DNA from: Williamsia herbipolensis | Lineage (GTDB): Bacteria > Actinomycetota > Actinomycetes > Mycobacteriales > Mycobacteriaceae | Assembly (NCBI RefSeq): GCF_000964005.1 | Contig: NZ_JXYP01000010.1 | Span: forward strand, 1-64,000 | Direction of reading: 5' to 3' | DNA: 64,000 nt | Shown here: positions 20,227 through 29,095 of the stretch, one piece after another | How positions within the stretch are numbered: position 1 is the stretch's first letter | Layout: each line of letters starts with the position of its first letter | Program-made: the position numbers and the translations under genes | The notes under the pieces: generated by a model | Databases searched by the model: none | Told to the model about the DNA's origin: nothing | The model's input: the letters and a program-made list of their open reading frames with translations, nothing else

Positions 20227-21237
20227 TTAGCTGCGGCTGGTCGGGTGTGCGTGGATCATTGCGCTGGTCAGCCGGGGCACTGTTTCGGTGAGTCGGGTTT
20301 CGGCGTCGTGGGCTATTTCGTGTGCCTGCATCAGCGACAGCGACGGGTTGACGTCGAGGGTGACGTCGGCGAGGAGGTCGTGGCCGACCCAGCGCATGCG
20401 GATGGTGTCCACGGCGTACACCCCTGGTGTTTCGGCGACCGCTTTTTCGGCGGCATCGAGTAGTTTCGGGTCGACGGCGTCGAGCATGCGGGCGAACACT
20501 TCTTTGGCTGCGCCGTAGAGGACCGAGAGGATTGCGGCGGTGATGAGCAGCCCGACGACCGGGTCGGCCCATTGCCATCCGATCCAGGCGCCGCCGGCGG
20601 CGATGAGGACGGCGAGGCTGGTGAACCCGTCGGTGCGGGCGTGTAGGCCGTCGGCGACCAGGGCGGCTGAACCGATCTGGCGTCCCACGGTGATGCGGTA
20701 GCGCGCGACGATCTCGTTGCCGAGGAAGCCGACGAGCCCGGCTGCTGCGACCCAACCGATGTCGGTCATCGGGCGCGGGTTGAGCAGTCGGTCGACCGCG
20801 GTCCAGGCGGCCAAGACGGCGGAGGCGAACATGACCAGCAGGACTGCCAGCCCGGCGAGGTCTTCGCTGCGACCGAGTCCGTAGGTGAACCGACGTGTCG
20901 CCTGTCGGCGGCCCAGGAGGAACGCAGCTGCCAGCGGCACTGCTGTGAGGGCGTCAGCGAAGTTGTGGAGTGTGTCGCCGAGCAGGGCAACCGATCCGCT
21001 GACGATCACCACAATCAGCTGGGCCACCGCGGTGATCATCAGAGCGACGAACGAAATCCACAACGCGCGCATACCGCGGGCGCTAGCCTCCAGGCTGGAA
21101 TCGACGATGTCGGCGCTGTCGTGGCTGTGCGGGGTCACCGCATGGGCGATGCGGCCCCGCAGGCCGGCCCATCCCGTCCTGTGGTCGTGGTTGTGGTGGG
21201 CGTGCTCGTGCTGGACATGGTCGTGACCACCGGACAT
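20227..21237 (-). CDS. Cation diffusion facilitator (Zn/Co/Ni-type exporter)
   Basis: A 336-residue CDF transporter with a His-rich N terminus (HDHVQHEHAHHNHDH), six transmembrane helices and a C-terminal cytoplasmic domain. The metal sites of the transport path are visible as HNFAD in helix 2 and DGLHARTDG in helix 5; His at the first helix-2 position favours Zn-type transport. GGAG precedes the ATG at 21237. It is divergent from an ArsR-family sensor at 21354, its likely regulator. Confidence 0.9.
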   Translation of the reverse strand: MSGGHDHVQHEHAHHNHDHRTGWAGLRGRIAHAVTPHSHDSADIVDSSLEASARGMRALWISFVALMITAVAQLIVVIVSGSVALLGDTLHNFADALTAVPLAAAFLLGRRQATRRFTYGLGRSEDLAGLAVLLVMFASAVLAAWTAVDRLLNPRPMTDIGWVAAAGLVGFLGNEIVARYRITVGRQIGSAALVADGLHARTDGFTSLAVLIAAGGAWIGWQWADPVVGLLITAAILSVLYGAAKEVFARMLDAVDPKLLDAAEKAVAETPGVYAVDTIRMRWVGHDLLADVTLDVNPSLSLMQAHEIAHDAETRLTETVPRLTSAMIHAHPTSRS

Positions 21238-21310
21238 GACAGGAACTCCACTTCAAGGTGTGACACGGCAAGGCGGTAGGACTCAGCCGTCAACGGATTG
21301 CTCAACTATA

Positions 21311-21340
21311 TGCGTAGTCACGTGTATACGCGAATACGCA
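21311..21340. promoter_or_regulatory. Candidate operator between the CDF and ArsR-family genes
   Basis: TGCGTA (21311-21316) and TACGCA (21335-21340) are inverted around TATACGCGAATACGC-like sequence in the divergent promoter. Assigned from symmetry and position. Confidence 0.45.
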
Positions 21341-21353
21341 CTCTGTTGGTATC

Positions 21354-21743
21354 GTGAGGGTTGTGCATACCTCGCAGCCCGACTTCCACATGCCCGCTGA
21401 TGAGCAAGTCCATCTGGCTGCGGAGTCGCTGCGCTTGCTTGCCGACCCGACGCGGATCAAGGTGTTGTGGGCTCTGCTGCAGGGCGAGTCGTCGGTGGCG
21501 TGTCTAGCCGAACTCGCCGGCGCCGCTCCGGCCGCGGTCAGCCAGCACCTCGCCAAACTGCGCCTGGCCGGACTGGTCACCGGCCGCCGCGAAGGCACAT
21601 TCGTCTACTACTCGGCAGCCGACGACCACGTGCGAGGCCTGCTCAGCCAAGCGCTGTTCCACGCAGACCACGTCGACCGCAACATCGCCGCCGACCGCAC
21701 CGGCCACACGCATAGGGGCGTCGACCCATCGCGGTCGATATGA
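21354..21743 (+). CDS. ArsR/SmtB-family zinc- or cobalt-type sensor
   Basis: A 129-residue winged-helix repressor. LLADPTRIKVLWAL and an HTH of the form APAAVSQHLAKLR are present. It has no CxC on the recognition-adjacent helix; the C-terminal helix carries DDH followed by FHADHV, the Asp/His-His/His arrangement of the alpha-5 site in CzrA/SmtB sensors of Zn and Co. Start is either GTG at 21354 or GTG at 21363; neither has a strong ribosome binding site. The CDF exporter is divergent from it, the usual pairing. Confidence 0.85.
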   Translation: MRVVHTSQPDFHMPADEQVHLAAESLRLLADPTRIKVLWALLQGESSVACLAELAGAAPAAVSQHLAKLRLAGLVTGRREGTFVYYSAADDHVRGLLSQALFHADHVDRNIAADRTGHTHRGVDPSRSI

Positions 21744-21988
21744 CAGCCCGCGCCCTCGCATTCACGCACGGGGGCTTGGGCCACGCATCGGTGCCCGCCT
21801 GGGAAATCGCACCCCGGCCGTAGGTGGCAATGGTCAGGGGACTGTCCGGCCGAGGTGCACAGGGGCGTTCGAGGTGCAGCACCGGCCGACGCCCGAATCG
21901 CTGAGCGATCGGGTCGTCGGATCGACTGCCGGGAGGCATCCGAGCTGGTGTCTTCGCGTGGTGCCGTCCTTCACTGTAGGGCTGTGTC

Positions 21989-23146
21989 TCAGTGCTGCAT
22001 CGACTTGTGGTCGCCGTCTGGTTCTCCTCCCATCATTGACATCATGGCGCGGCCGCCTGTTCGCAGGAAGCGCCACACCAGGATCGCGGCCACTGCAAGG
22101 AATACGATGTTGAGCCAGGTGGTGTAGTTCCAGGTAATGCCCTCGGTCGGCATGTGTGCGCTGGCGGGGTCAGGGGTGAGTCCGGTTGGGGTGAAGAGTA
22201 GTTCGATGACATATCCCGCCACGACCATCGCGACGTAGAACACCCCGACGATCGCCAGCGTCATTTTCGCGCCGTAGTACTTGCGGTAGATGTTGAGGAT
22301 CGGCAGGATCAGCAGGTCGGCGAAGATGAACGCGATGACGCCACCGAAGCTGATCCCACCGGTCCAGATAACTACTGCCAGTGGAACGTTGCCGACCGAG
22401 CAGACGAAGCTGACGATCGCGACGAGCGGCCCGATCAACGGGCCCCATATCGCGGCGAGAAGTGGGTGGCCATCGAGGAACAGGCCCTGCCAGAACGAAT
22501 CGGGCACCCACGCGCCAAGCGCCCCGGCGATGAACAGGCCGATGACGAGGTCTTTCCAGATCGCCGCCCATTCCATGACGAAGACGTGGGCGACTGACGT
22601 CGTCCCCTCCGGGGATACCAGGCGCCGGAAGAAGCTGCCGCCACGCTGTACCGACATATCCATGGCGGCATGGCCTTCCATCGATCCAGCGACGCCCTTG
22701 TCGGCTTGTGTTGCAGCATCGCGGACTAGTTTCGCGCGTAATACCCTGCGGAACAGTAGGGCCACGATCACGATGATGATGGGTCCGCCGATGAATTCCG
22801 CGAGGGTGAATTGCCATCCCATCAGCAGTAGCAGGATCACCCCGAGCTCGATGACGAGGTTGGTCGATGCGATCTGAAACGCCATCGCGGCGGTGAAGTC
22901 GGCGCCCTTGCGGAACAGGGATCGCGCGAGAGCGACTGCGGCGTAGGAGCACGACGAGGATGCCATTCCGAAGCCGGTCGCGACTGCGAGTGATCGCGGG
23001 CTGTCATCGCCCATCAGCCGGACGACGGTGGCTCTGCGGACGACGGCTTGGACCACAGCTGACAGCAGGAAGCCCAGTATCAGAGCCCAGAGAATTTCCC
23101 AGGTCATGGAGCCGACGAGCCGGAGTGCGTGTTCGATTGCGTGCAT
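21989..23146 (-). CDS. DUF318 (ArsP-like) permease
   Basis: A 385-residue membrane protein with about eight helices and a long polar loop in the middle. It belongs to the permease family that includes ArsP (organoarsenical efflux); the SSSCSYAAVALARSLFRKGADF and SVGNVPLAVVIWTGGISFGG-like segments hold the conserved Cys and Asn-Pro positions, split here into the parts I can name. GAGGAA lies five bases before the ATG. Next to a zinc-type CDF and upstream of a SHOCT protein, its substrate is uncertain. Confidence 0.82.
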   Translation of the reverse strand: MHAIEHALRLVGSMTWEILWALILGFLLSAVVQAVVRRATVVRLMGDDSPRSLAVATGFGMASSSCSYAAVALARSLFRKGADFTAAMAFQIASTNLVIELGVILLLLMGWQFTLAEFIGGPIIIVIVALLFRRVLRAKLVRDAATQADKGVAGSMEGHAAMDMSVQRGGSFFRRLVSPEGTTSVAHVFVMEWAAIWKDLVIGLFIAGALGAWVPDSFWQGLFLDGHPLLAAIWGPLIGPLVAIVSFVCSVGNVPLAVVIWTGGISFGGVIAFIFADLLILPILNIYRKYYGAKMTLAIVGVFYVAMVVAGYVIELLFTPTGLTPDPASAHMPTEGITWNYTTWLNIVFLAVAAILVWRFLRTGGRAMMSMMGGEPDGDHKSMQH

Positions 23147-23225
23147 GTCATTTCCTCGGGTGGGGTGTGGTTGTCAGAGGAGGTCGTCGATAAAGGCCCT
23201 GTGCAGCACTGACTGGGCGGTGTGA

Positions 23226-23477
23226 TCAGTGTCGAGCGCGTTTTCGCAGGGTGCTCAGCCGCGCGTGGTAGTCGTCGTCGTCGATGTCGCCTCGGGCGTA
23301 GCGTTCCGCGAGCAGGTCCTCGGCACTGGTTTTGCTGTGGACCGATGACGGATTTCGACGCGTGTAGCGGACGGCGAGGGCGATACCGCCGATGATGAGG
23401 GCCCAGAACAGCACCATCGATATGATCATCACAGCGAATCCCCAGCCGCTTGAATTGTTGTCCTGCCAATACATCAT
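23226..23477 (-). CDS. Small SHOCT-domain membrane protein
   Basis: An 83-residue protein with one N-terminal hydrophobic helix and a C-terminal SHOCT motif (AEDLLAERYARGDIDDDDYHARL). SHOCT motifs are short oligomerisation segments with no fixed function. AAGGAG lies seven bases before the ATG. Same strand as the permease 79 bases downstream, so probably one transcript. Confidence 0.8.
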   Translation of the reverse strand: MMYWQDNNSSGWGFAVMIISMVLFWALIIGGIALAVRYTRRNPSSVHSKTSAEDLLAERYARGDIDDDDYHARLSTLRKRARH

Positions 23478-23617
23478 GATGAAGCTCCTTTGTTTGTCAC
23501 CGGGAAGTGTGGCAGTGCGGCGTTGCCGGAGGTAGAGGCTTTGGCCTCGTGTTCGGCGCCGTTTGCCATCGGGTCATGCGCGGCGGGACGACAGCGTCGC
23601 TGTACCGCGGTTCTCCT

Positions 23618-25132
23618 CTAGACGTGATAGTCCAATCGAGTCATCATTCCCGCGTCCTGGTGATAGCCGTTGTGACAGTGGAGCATCCACTGGCCGGGGT
23701 TGTCTGCGGCGAGGTCGACGGTGACACGTTGCATCGGGCGGACGATCACGGTGTCTTTGCGTGGTCCCGGCGTGCCGTCGGGGCGGCGGACCTGGAAGGT
23801 GTGCCCGTGCAGATGCATGGGGTGCCACATCATCGTGTTGTTGGTGAACGTCATGCGCGCCCGCTGCCCGTTGTCCACCATCACCGGCTGCATCTGATCG
23901 AACGTGCGACCGTTGATCGTCCAGCTGTACTCGCTCATATTCCCGCCGAGATCCGCCGAGAGTTCGGTGTCGATTCGCGCGGGCGGCATAGTGACCTCAC
24001 TGGTGGCTACAAACGTATCCACCGTGCCGACCTGGCGGTCGAATTCGACTGGCCGACTACCTGTTGCGGGTGTTGCGCCGGACCCGGTGCGCAGCAGCGC
24101 CCGGGCCAAACCGGTCTTACCTTCGGGTGCGGCAACCAGCGGAAAGATCCCGTCCCCAGCTGTGACGATGACGTCGTAACGCTCGGACATACCGACCAGC
24201 AGCGCATCGACATCGGTCGGGACGATCGGGAAGCCGTCGGTATGAGTCACTGTCATCCGATGCCCCCCGAGCGCGACGCGGAACGCCGTCTCGGCACCGG
24301 CGTTGATGATGCGGACGCGGATGCGTTGTCCCGGTCGGGCGGTAAACGTAGTGGGTGCGTTCTCGATGCGCCCGTTGACCAGGTACAGCGGATAGGCGAC
24401 ATCACCGGCATCACCACCGAGAAGAGCGCTTTGACCGATTCCGCTGCTGGATCCGCCCATCGACATACCACCGCCCATGGTCATGCCGTTCTTCTGCAGC
24501 GAGGTGAGGATGTCGGCGGGGCTACGACCGACTCCATCGGTCCAGTCATCGAGGACGACGATCCACTCGGCGTCATAATCGTGACGCTCACGAGGGTCAT
24601 CGACAATCAACGGCGCGTACAGACCGAAATCGGTTTGCATCCCGACGTGCGGATGTGCCCAGTATGTCCCCGAATCTGGCACCGAAAACCGGTAGGTGAA
24701 CGACCCGCCTGCGGTGATGTCGGGCGTCGCTGGCGCGGCACCGTCCATATCGTTGCGGACCGCGATCCCATGCCAGTGCACCGATGTCGTTTCGCCCATC
24801 TCGTTGCGGACGGTGATCGCGAGTTCGTCGCCCACGTTTGCCCGGATCGGTTGCGCGGGAACGCCGTCGTCGTAGGCAAACGATGTGACGAGCGGTCCAC
24901 CGAGGTCGAGCTGAACTCGCCGCGGGGTCAGGGCGTGTGTGACCGTGCGTCCGGTGTGCGGACGACGGGCTTCGGCGGCATTGATCGCGGACACGTCAAC
25001 ATCGTGGGCGCGGGGATTGGGCGTCGACCCTGTCGAGCAGGCCGCTAGCGCTGTACCGCCCAGGCCGACGACGGCGGCACCAAGAAAGGTTCGCCTGCTC
25101 AGGGATGGTTTCGGGTGTTGTGAAGTTGTCAT
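23618..25132 (-). CDS. Multicopper oxidase, Tat-exported lipoprotein (MmcO-like)
   Basis: Extracytoplasmic multicopper oxidase of 504 residues that would oxidise Cu(I) to the less toxic Cu(II). The N terminus has a Tat motif (SRRTFLGAAV) and a lipobox (LAAC near residue 32), giving a membrane-anchored enzyme. All four copper-ligand blocks are visible: HWHG, HPHVG, HPMHLHGH and HCHNGYHQDAGM. A Met/Gly-rich loop near residue 210 (GMTMGGGMSMGG) is the kind of segment that binds Cu(I) in CueO. Preceded by G-tract operators of the CsoR type at 25.7-25.85 kb. Confidence 0.92.
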   Translation of the reverse strand: MTTSQHPKPSLSRRTFLGAAVVGLGGTALAACSTGSTPNPRAHDVDVSAINAAEARRPHTGRTVTHALTPRRVQLDLGGPLVTSFAYDDGVPAQPIRANVGDELAITVRNEMGETTSVHWHGIAVRNDMDGAAPATPDITAGGSFTYRFSVPDSGTYWAHPHVGMQTDFGLYAPLIVDDPRERHDYDAEWIVVLDDWTDGVGRSPADILTSLQKNGMTMGGGMSMGGSSSGIGQSALLGGDAGDVAYPLYLVNGRIENAPTTFTARPGQRIRVRIINAGAETAFRVALGGHRMTVTHTDGFPIVPTDVDALLVGMSERYDVIVTAGDGIFPLVAAPEGKTGLARALLRTGSGATPATGSRPVEFDRQVGTVDTFVATSEVTMPPARIDTELSADLGGNMSEYSWTINGRTFDQMQPVMVDNGQRARMTFTNNTMMWHPMHLHGHTFQVRRPDGTPGPRKDTVIVRPMQRVTVDLAADNPGQWMLHCHNGYHQDAGMMTRLDYHV

Positions 25133-25242
25133 GTGCTACTCCAGGATTCTGCGACAACAGCCCCGACCACGCTGGGTGGGCTACTGCCGTGGGGAATGAA
25201 CTCGGACCGGCAACGTCGTGGAGACGTCGCCGAGACTCGAAC

Positions 25243-25674
25243 TCACGCCTGGAGCACACACTTCAGTCGCAGCCGCTGCACACCGGTTGAGGGTGGACCT
25301 CGACGCTGCCCGGGCCAGGACGACCACGCGACGCGCGCGGTGTTACTGATCTGCGGGGCGATGCCCATGACCGCAACGACCGGGGCGTCATCATGAGATG
25401 CGACCGGGGGTGCCGACAGATCCCAGGACGAAGAATCCGCGCAGTGCGCGGCCGGTGCCGCCGAAGCCACATCATGGCGATCTGATGTTGCCGCCGAAGC
25501 CAGAGTGGTCGCGACTGCCGGCCGATCCGAGACACCGGATTGGCCATCCGGCATGGTGTGGCCCGCGTTTACTGGGCTGCAGCAACAGAGCCGCAGCAAC
25601 ACAACAAGCGCCAACACAATGACGCCCATGACGCCGGTGACCATCGCCCCACGAGGAGCGGAGATGCGGTGCAT
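25243..25674 (-). CDS. Small membrane or exported protein, unknown function
   Basis: A 143-residue protein with one N-terminal hydrophobic segment ending in CCC, followed by a His/Asp-containing soluble part. GGAGG lies shortly before the ATG, which supports it as real. Layout (hydrophobic start, His and Cys, then a polar region) resembles the DUF6153-like gene on the other side of the promoter, but I do not recognise a defined family. Probably cotranscribed with the multicopper oxidase and hence copper-induced. Confidence 0.55.
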   Translation of the reverse strand: MHRISAPRGAMVTGVMGVIVLALVVLLRLCCCSPVNAGHTMPDGQSGVSDRPAVATTLASAATSDRHDVASAAPAAHCADSSSWDLSAPPVASHDDAPVVAVMGIAPQISNTARVAWSSWPGQRRGPPSTGVQRLRLKCVLQA

Positions 25675-25722
25675 GCGCTCCTCCTTCCGCGACCAACCAA
25701 GGACTCAACCGTACCGCTGGGA

Positions 25723-25741
25723 ATATACCCCCATAGGTATA
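25723..25741. promoter_or_regulatory. CsoR-type operator upstream of the multicopper oxidase operon
   Basis: TATACCCCCATAGGTATAC has the same architecture as the copper operators at 4.6 kb. It lies 49 bases upstream of the minus-strand gene at 25674. Confidence 0.65.
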
Positions 25742-25835
25742 CGATCTCCAGTGCCGCCGGAGCCGCATGCCGGGGTTCGCCGCTCTATCGCAAGGGGTGG
25801 ACTGCCGCACGTGGAATGGTTCGGCCAACCGAGTT

Positions 25836-25854
25836 TATACCCCTAGGGGGTACC
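25836..25854. promoter_or_regulatory. CsoR-type operator upstream of the DUF6153-DUF305 genes
   Basis: TATACCCCTAGGGGGTACC lies 36 bases before the plus-strand gene at 25890. Together with the site at 25723 it would put both arms of this divergent promoter under CsoR. Confidence 0.68.
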
Positions 25855-25889
25855 GAGCCAGGGCTTTAGCTCGGCGATAGACTGAACCG

Positions 25890-26327
25890 GTGATCCCTTC
25901 GCCCCTGCCCCGACGTGCGGCTGCTGCCGTGCGGATGTCGGGGTTGGTGGCGTTGCTAGGTGCGGTGGTGCTGATGCACATCGGGTTGTTTTCCTGCTCG
26001 GATCCACAAATGCCGGAGCCCGCGTCCACCGCCGCCGCCAGTCCCGCCACCCACACTGGTCACGCGGTGATCGAGCAGGCCGCCGCGGCCGGCGAGCCGC
26101 ACCACGCGGGGATGCGGTCCTGCGGTGAGCACGCGATGCTCCACGGTTGCGTTTTCCTCATCACCGCATTCGCCGCCGCAGTGCTGGCCCTCGCCCTAGT
26201 CGCCCGACTGGGTGTCACAGGCTTCGCCGCGGTCCTGCCGTGCGTGTACTGGATCACCGGCGCACGCAACCGCGCACCACCATGGTTGACGCCGTCCCTC
26301 GCGGAGTTGTCGATCCTGCGGGTCTGA
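25890..26327 (+). CDS. DUF6153-like membrane protein
   Basis: A 145-residue protein with an N-terminal helix, an extracytoplasmic His/Cys/Met segment (residues about 30-85, with THTGH, EPHHAGMRSCGEHAMLHGC) and a second helix. The layout fits DUF6153, a family of unknown function in actinobacterial copper loci. GTG start at 25890. It is followed 72 bases later by the DUF305 gene. Confidence 0.68.
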   Translation: MIPSPLPRRAAAAVRMSGLVALLGAVVLMHIGLFSCSDPQMPEPASTAAASPATHTGHAVIEQAAAAGEPHHAGMRSCGEHAMLHGCVFLITAFAAAVLALALVARLGVTGFAAVLPCVYWITGARNRAPPWLTPSLAELSILRV

Positions 26328-26399
26328 CAGGTCGACCCGACCATTCGTGGTCGGTTATGCCGTCACGTCCCATTTCTCGACAACCTCTGGAGTACAACA

Positions 26400-27047
26400 A
26401 TGTCCACCTCTTCTTCTCGCCGCGCCGCTCTGGGCGCAGCAACCCTCGGTGCCGGCCTGGTGTTGGTCCTCGCCGGCTGCGGTACCGACGACTCGTCCAC
26501 GGCGTCGGGTGCGAGCTCGGCGGCGTCCTCGGGCATGGCCGGTATGGACCACGGCGGCGGCTCTGCGGCGCCGTCCTCTGCGACCCGCACCGACTTCGTC
26601 GACGCTGACGTCACGTTCCTACAGATGATGTACCCCCACCACGCCCAAGCAGTCGAGATGGCCAAACTCGCACCCGGGCGATCGCAAAACGCGCAACTGT
26701 TGGCGTTGGCCACCGCGATCGACAAAGCCCAGGGCCCCGAGATGACCAAGATCGCCGGTCTGCTCAAGGACTTCGGTCAGCCCGCCCCCTCAGCATCAGG
26801 CGACCACGCGGCGATGTCGGGAATGATGTCGCCCGATCAGATGGCTTCGCTGCAGAAACTGTCGGGCACAGCATTTGACCGAGAATGGTTGCAGATGATG
26901 ATCGAACACCACACCGGCGCGGTCACCATGGCCAACACCGAGACCGCCTCCGGCACCAACCCTGATGCCAAGGCACTCGCCCAGTCCATCATCACCAACC
27001 AGCAAGCCGAAATCACTCAAATGCGAACCATGCTCACACAGAGTTGA
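26400..27047 (+). CDS. DUF305 copper-associated lipoprotein
   Basis: A 215-residue exported lipoprotein with signal peptide and lipobox LAGC near residue 24, then a Met/His-rich linker (GMAGMDHGGG). The DUF305 four-helix domain follows, with the paired metal-binding motifs MMYPHHAQAVEMA and MMIEHHTGAVTMA; relatives such as CopM bind periplasmic Cu. GGAG lies seven bases before the ATG. Probably induced by copper with the DUF6153-like gene upstream. Confidence 0.88.
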   Translation: MSTSSSRRAALGAATLGAGLVLVLAGCGTDDSSTASGASSAASSGMAGMDHGGGSAAPSSATRTDFVDADVTFLQMMYPHHAQAVEMAKLAPGRSQNAQLLALATAIDKAQGPEMTKIAGLLKDFGQPAPSASGDHAAMSGMMSPDQMASLQKLSGTAFDREWLQMMIEHHTGAVTMANTETASGTNPDAKALAQSIITNQQAEITQMRTMLTQS

Positions 27048-27246
27048 CGCACACCGGTCAGGCGGACAGTCGAGCGGTCCGCCTGACCGGAGGTGCCCGA
27101 CCAGCTTCGTCATCCCGGCGGTTCGCGTCGTTGATAGGTTCAGCGACTCGGGCCGTCCAGCATGAATTGCAGGGTCCATGCGTCGCCAGCAGTTGCGAGC
27201 ATCGGAGCGTGTCTGGTGCTTGCAGGACGTTGTTGCGGCGTCGCCC

Positions 27247-27996
27247 CTAGCGGGTTGACGCCTCGCCGAGTGTGAGGGGTGTGGGTGGAACTATGGTCTC
27301 GATTTGGCCTGTGTCCACGTCGTAGATCAGGCCGGACACGAAAAACGCCGGTCCGTGCAGGTTCTCGAGAATCACGTCGACGTCGGTACGAACTGACCGG
27401 CGGGGATCGGTGACATGTTTGCGCTCGAGTTCCGATGGGGCGATCTCGAAGTAGTCGGCCAGCGCATCGGGAAATGACGCGAGATCGTTCATGCCACAGT
27501 CGGTGTGGTGCAGGATCATCAGGTTCCAGTCTCCGGGTCGGTGGGTTGCGGTGTTCGCTGCGCCGACCTTGCTGAGCAGTGCCATGGTTCGCAGCGTTGC
27601 TGGGGTGATGCGGCCGCCGACGTTGCGAAGGATTGCTGCTTCACCGTTGTCGAGCCCCAGTACGTGGGCGGGGTCGACCCGCGGATCCACGCACGCCACA
27701 ACCATCATGTTGCCGGTGGGATTGATGACCAGTCCGTGGCGGGACTCCGCGGTGGCGAACTGGGCGTTTCGGCGAATCAGTGTGGGTACATCTGTCGTGT
27801 AGGTCTCCCGTGCGTCCTGGATCGGGGAGTGATGGTGCCAGCGGTTGACGGCGATGCTGGTGCCTGAGATTCGCTCCGCCGCCGAGTGACTGATGCGGTT
27901 ACCGAGGTCGGCGGAGGCGTCGGTCAGCCGGGGCGTAGGACCGGTGGGTGGGTGCCTCCGACGACCTCGAATTCGCCGGGCCGGAGTTCGATGCGG
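27247..27996 (-). CDS. Beta-carbonic anhydrase (1), uncertain 5' end
   Basis: Zinc enzyme interconverting CO2 and bicarbonate. The ligand motifs CVDPRVD and HHTDCG are clear and ILRNVGGRITP follows as expected. The conserved region begins near IRRNAQF at about 27790, but no ATG, GTG or TTG lies in frame just before it; the nearest is the ATG at 27996, inside the HxlR gene. Either the start is non-standard, or the 5' end has been altered. The coordinates given use that ATG. Confidence 0.7.
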   Translation of the reverse strand, partial: PHRTPARRIRGRRRHPPTGPTPRLTDASADLGNRISHSAAERISGTSIAVNRWHHHSPIQDARETYTTDVPTLIRRNAQFATAESRHGLVINPTGNMMVVACVDPRVDPAHVLGLDNGEAAILRNVGGRITPATLRTMALLSKVGAANTATHRPGDWNLMILHHTDCGMNDLASFPDALADYFEIAPSELERKHVTDPRRSVRTDVDVILENLHGPAFFVSGLIYDVDTGQIETIVPPTPLTLGEASTR

Positions 27997-28388
27997 CATG
28001 CGGCGCAGACCGTTGCGGGGTGTAGCTCGTGGCCGCACGAGTGTCGGAAGATTGCTTTGGGGATGTCGTCGCCCGAGTGGCGCTCACCCCATTCCTTGAG
28101 CATCAGCATCACCGGGATCAGATCGGCACCGGCATCGGTCAGGTGGTACTCGTGGCGCGGCGGGTGCTCGCTGTAAAGCGTCTTCGAGATGACCCCAATC
28201 TCGTCGAGCTTGCGCAGACGGGAGGCGAGCAGAGTGCGTGGCGCACCGGTCAGCGTGACCAACTCGGAGAACCGGTGGTAGCCGTAGGCGAGTTCGCGCA
28301 GCAGGGGCAAGGTGTGGCGCTCGCCGATGAGGGCGAGCGCGTCGGACATCGAGCATTCCCGCGGACTCGGTATTGATTCTGGACTCAC
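27924..28388 (-). CDS. HxlR-family regulator with C-terminal zinc ribbon
   Basis: A 154-residue winged-helix regulator. The conserved Cys near the N terminus (ECSMSDALALIGERHTL) and the TGAPRTLLASRLRKLDEIG recognition segment are seen. A C-terminal extension carries C-x-H...C-x-x-C (SCGHELHPATVCAAC), a likely zinc site absent from minimal HxlR proteins. The GTG at 28388 is chosen because the family Cys lies upstream of the first in-frame ATG. It is divergent from a carbonic anhydrase at 28449 and followed by another, so both are probable targets. Confidence 0.8.
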   Translation of the reverse strand: MSPESIPSPRECSMSDALALIGERHTLPLLRELAYGYHRFSELVTLTGAPRTLLASRLRKLDEIGVISKTLYSEHPPRHEYHLTDAGADLIPVMLMLKEWGERHSGDDIPKAIFRHSCGHELHPATVCAACRIELRPGEFEVVGGTHPPVLRPG

Positions 28389-28433
28389 TCGTGTAGCGTA
28401 CCCCTTGCCGAGTCCAGAAAATGGACTCACTCG
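28381..28433. promoter_or_regulatory. HxlR operator cluster in the divergent promoter
   Basis: GAGTCCAGAAAATGGACTC (28410-28428) is an inverted repeat with 7-base arms. A further copy GGACTCACTCG at 28381 is repeated directly at 28423. The sites overlap the HxlR start and end 16 bases before the carbonic anhydrase gene, so mutual repression is likely. Confidence 0.65.
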
Positions 28434-28448
28434 ACGAGAGGCTCGACC

Positions 28449-28958
28449 ATGGACGTGCACGAGACACTGACGACCCGCAACAAGTCCTTCGCTGCCGATG
28501 CCTTCGCGCCGGGTTTGCGGATGATGCCGGTCCTGAAAACAATCGTCATCGGATGCGTCGACCCTCGGGTAGATCCGGAGTTGCTGCTGGGTGCCGGTCT
28601 CGGCGATATCGCGGTGATCCGCAATGTGGGTGGGCGCGTGACGCCCGGGGTGCTTGATGAGCTTGCGATGCTGCGATCGGTCACTCAGGCGGCCGGTGCT
28701 GACCTCGGGGCGGGCTGGCAGCTGATCGTGTTGCAACACACCAACTGTGGGATCACGCGTATCGCCGACGACACCCCTGCGCTGGCCTCCTTCTTTGGGG
28801 TTGCTGAAGATCACGTCGCCGACACCTATGTCGCCGATCCACGCGCAGCGGTCGCACGCGACATGGAGCTCTTGAAGGCGGAGACGCGACTCGGTGCGGG
28901 TATCGCTGTGTCGGGCATGGTCTACGACGTCGAAACAGGTCTCGTCGAAACTGTATGA
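28449..28958 (+). CDS. Beta-carbonic anhydrase (2)
   Basis: A 169-residue beta-class carbonic anhydrase similar to the small mycobacterial form (Rv1284-like). CVDPRVD and HTNCG supply the zinc ligands and VIRNVGGRVTP follows. GAGAGG lies seven bases before the ATG. Expressed from the divergent promoter it shares with the HxlR gene. Confidence 0.88.
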   Translation: MDVHETLTTRNKSFAADAFAPGLRMMPVLKTIVIGCVDPRVDPELLLGAGLGDIAVIRNVGGRVTPGVLDELAMLRSVTQAAGADLGAGWQLIVLQHTNCGITRIADDTPALASFFGVAEDHVADTYVADPRAAVARDMELLKAETRLGAGIAVSGMVYDVETGLVETV

Positions 28959-29071
28959 CTACGTTCCACCACTCGCGGGTCGTGCGCGCTAGCTAGCCGT
29001 TACGACGACTCCTTGGCAGCCGTAGTCGACGATGGTTTCGCTGCGCACCCTGTTCGCGGCCCGTCGGTGGG

Positions 29072-29095
29072 CGGTGTTTACCGCGGTAAACACCG
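29072..29095. repeat. Perfect 24-base palindrome
   Basis: CGGTGTTTACCG is followed at once by its reverse complement CGGTAAACACCG, with no spacer. It is in the gap after the carbonic anhydrase gene and could be a regulator or relaxase site. Confidence 0.7.
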
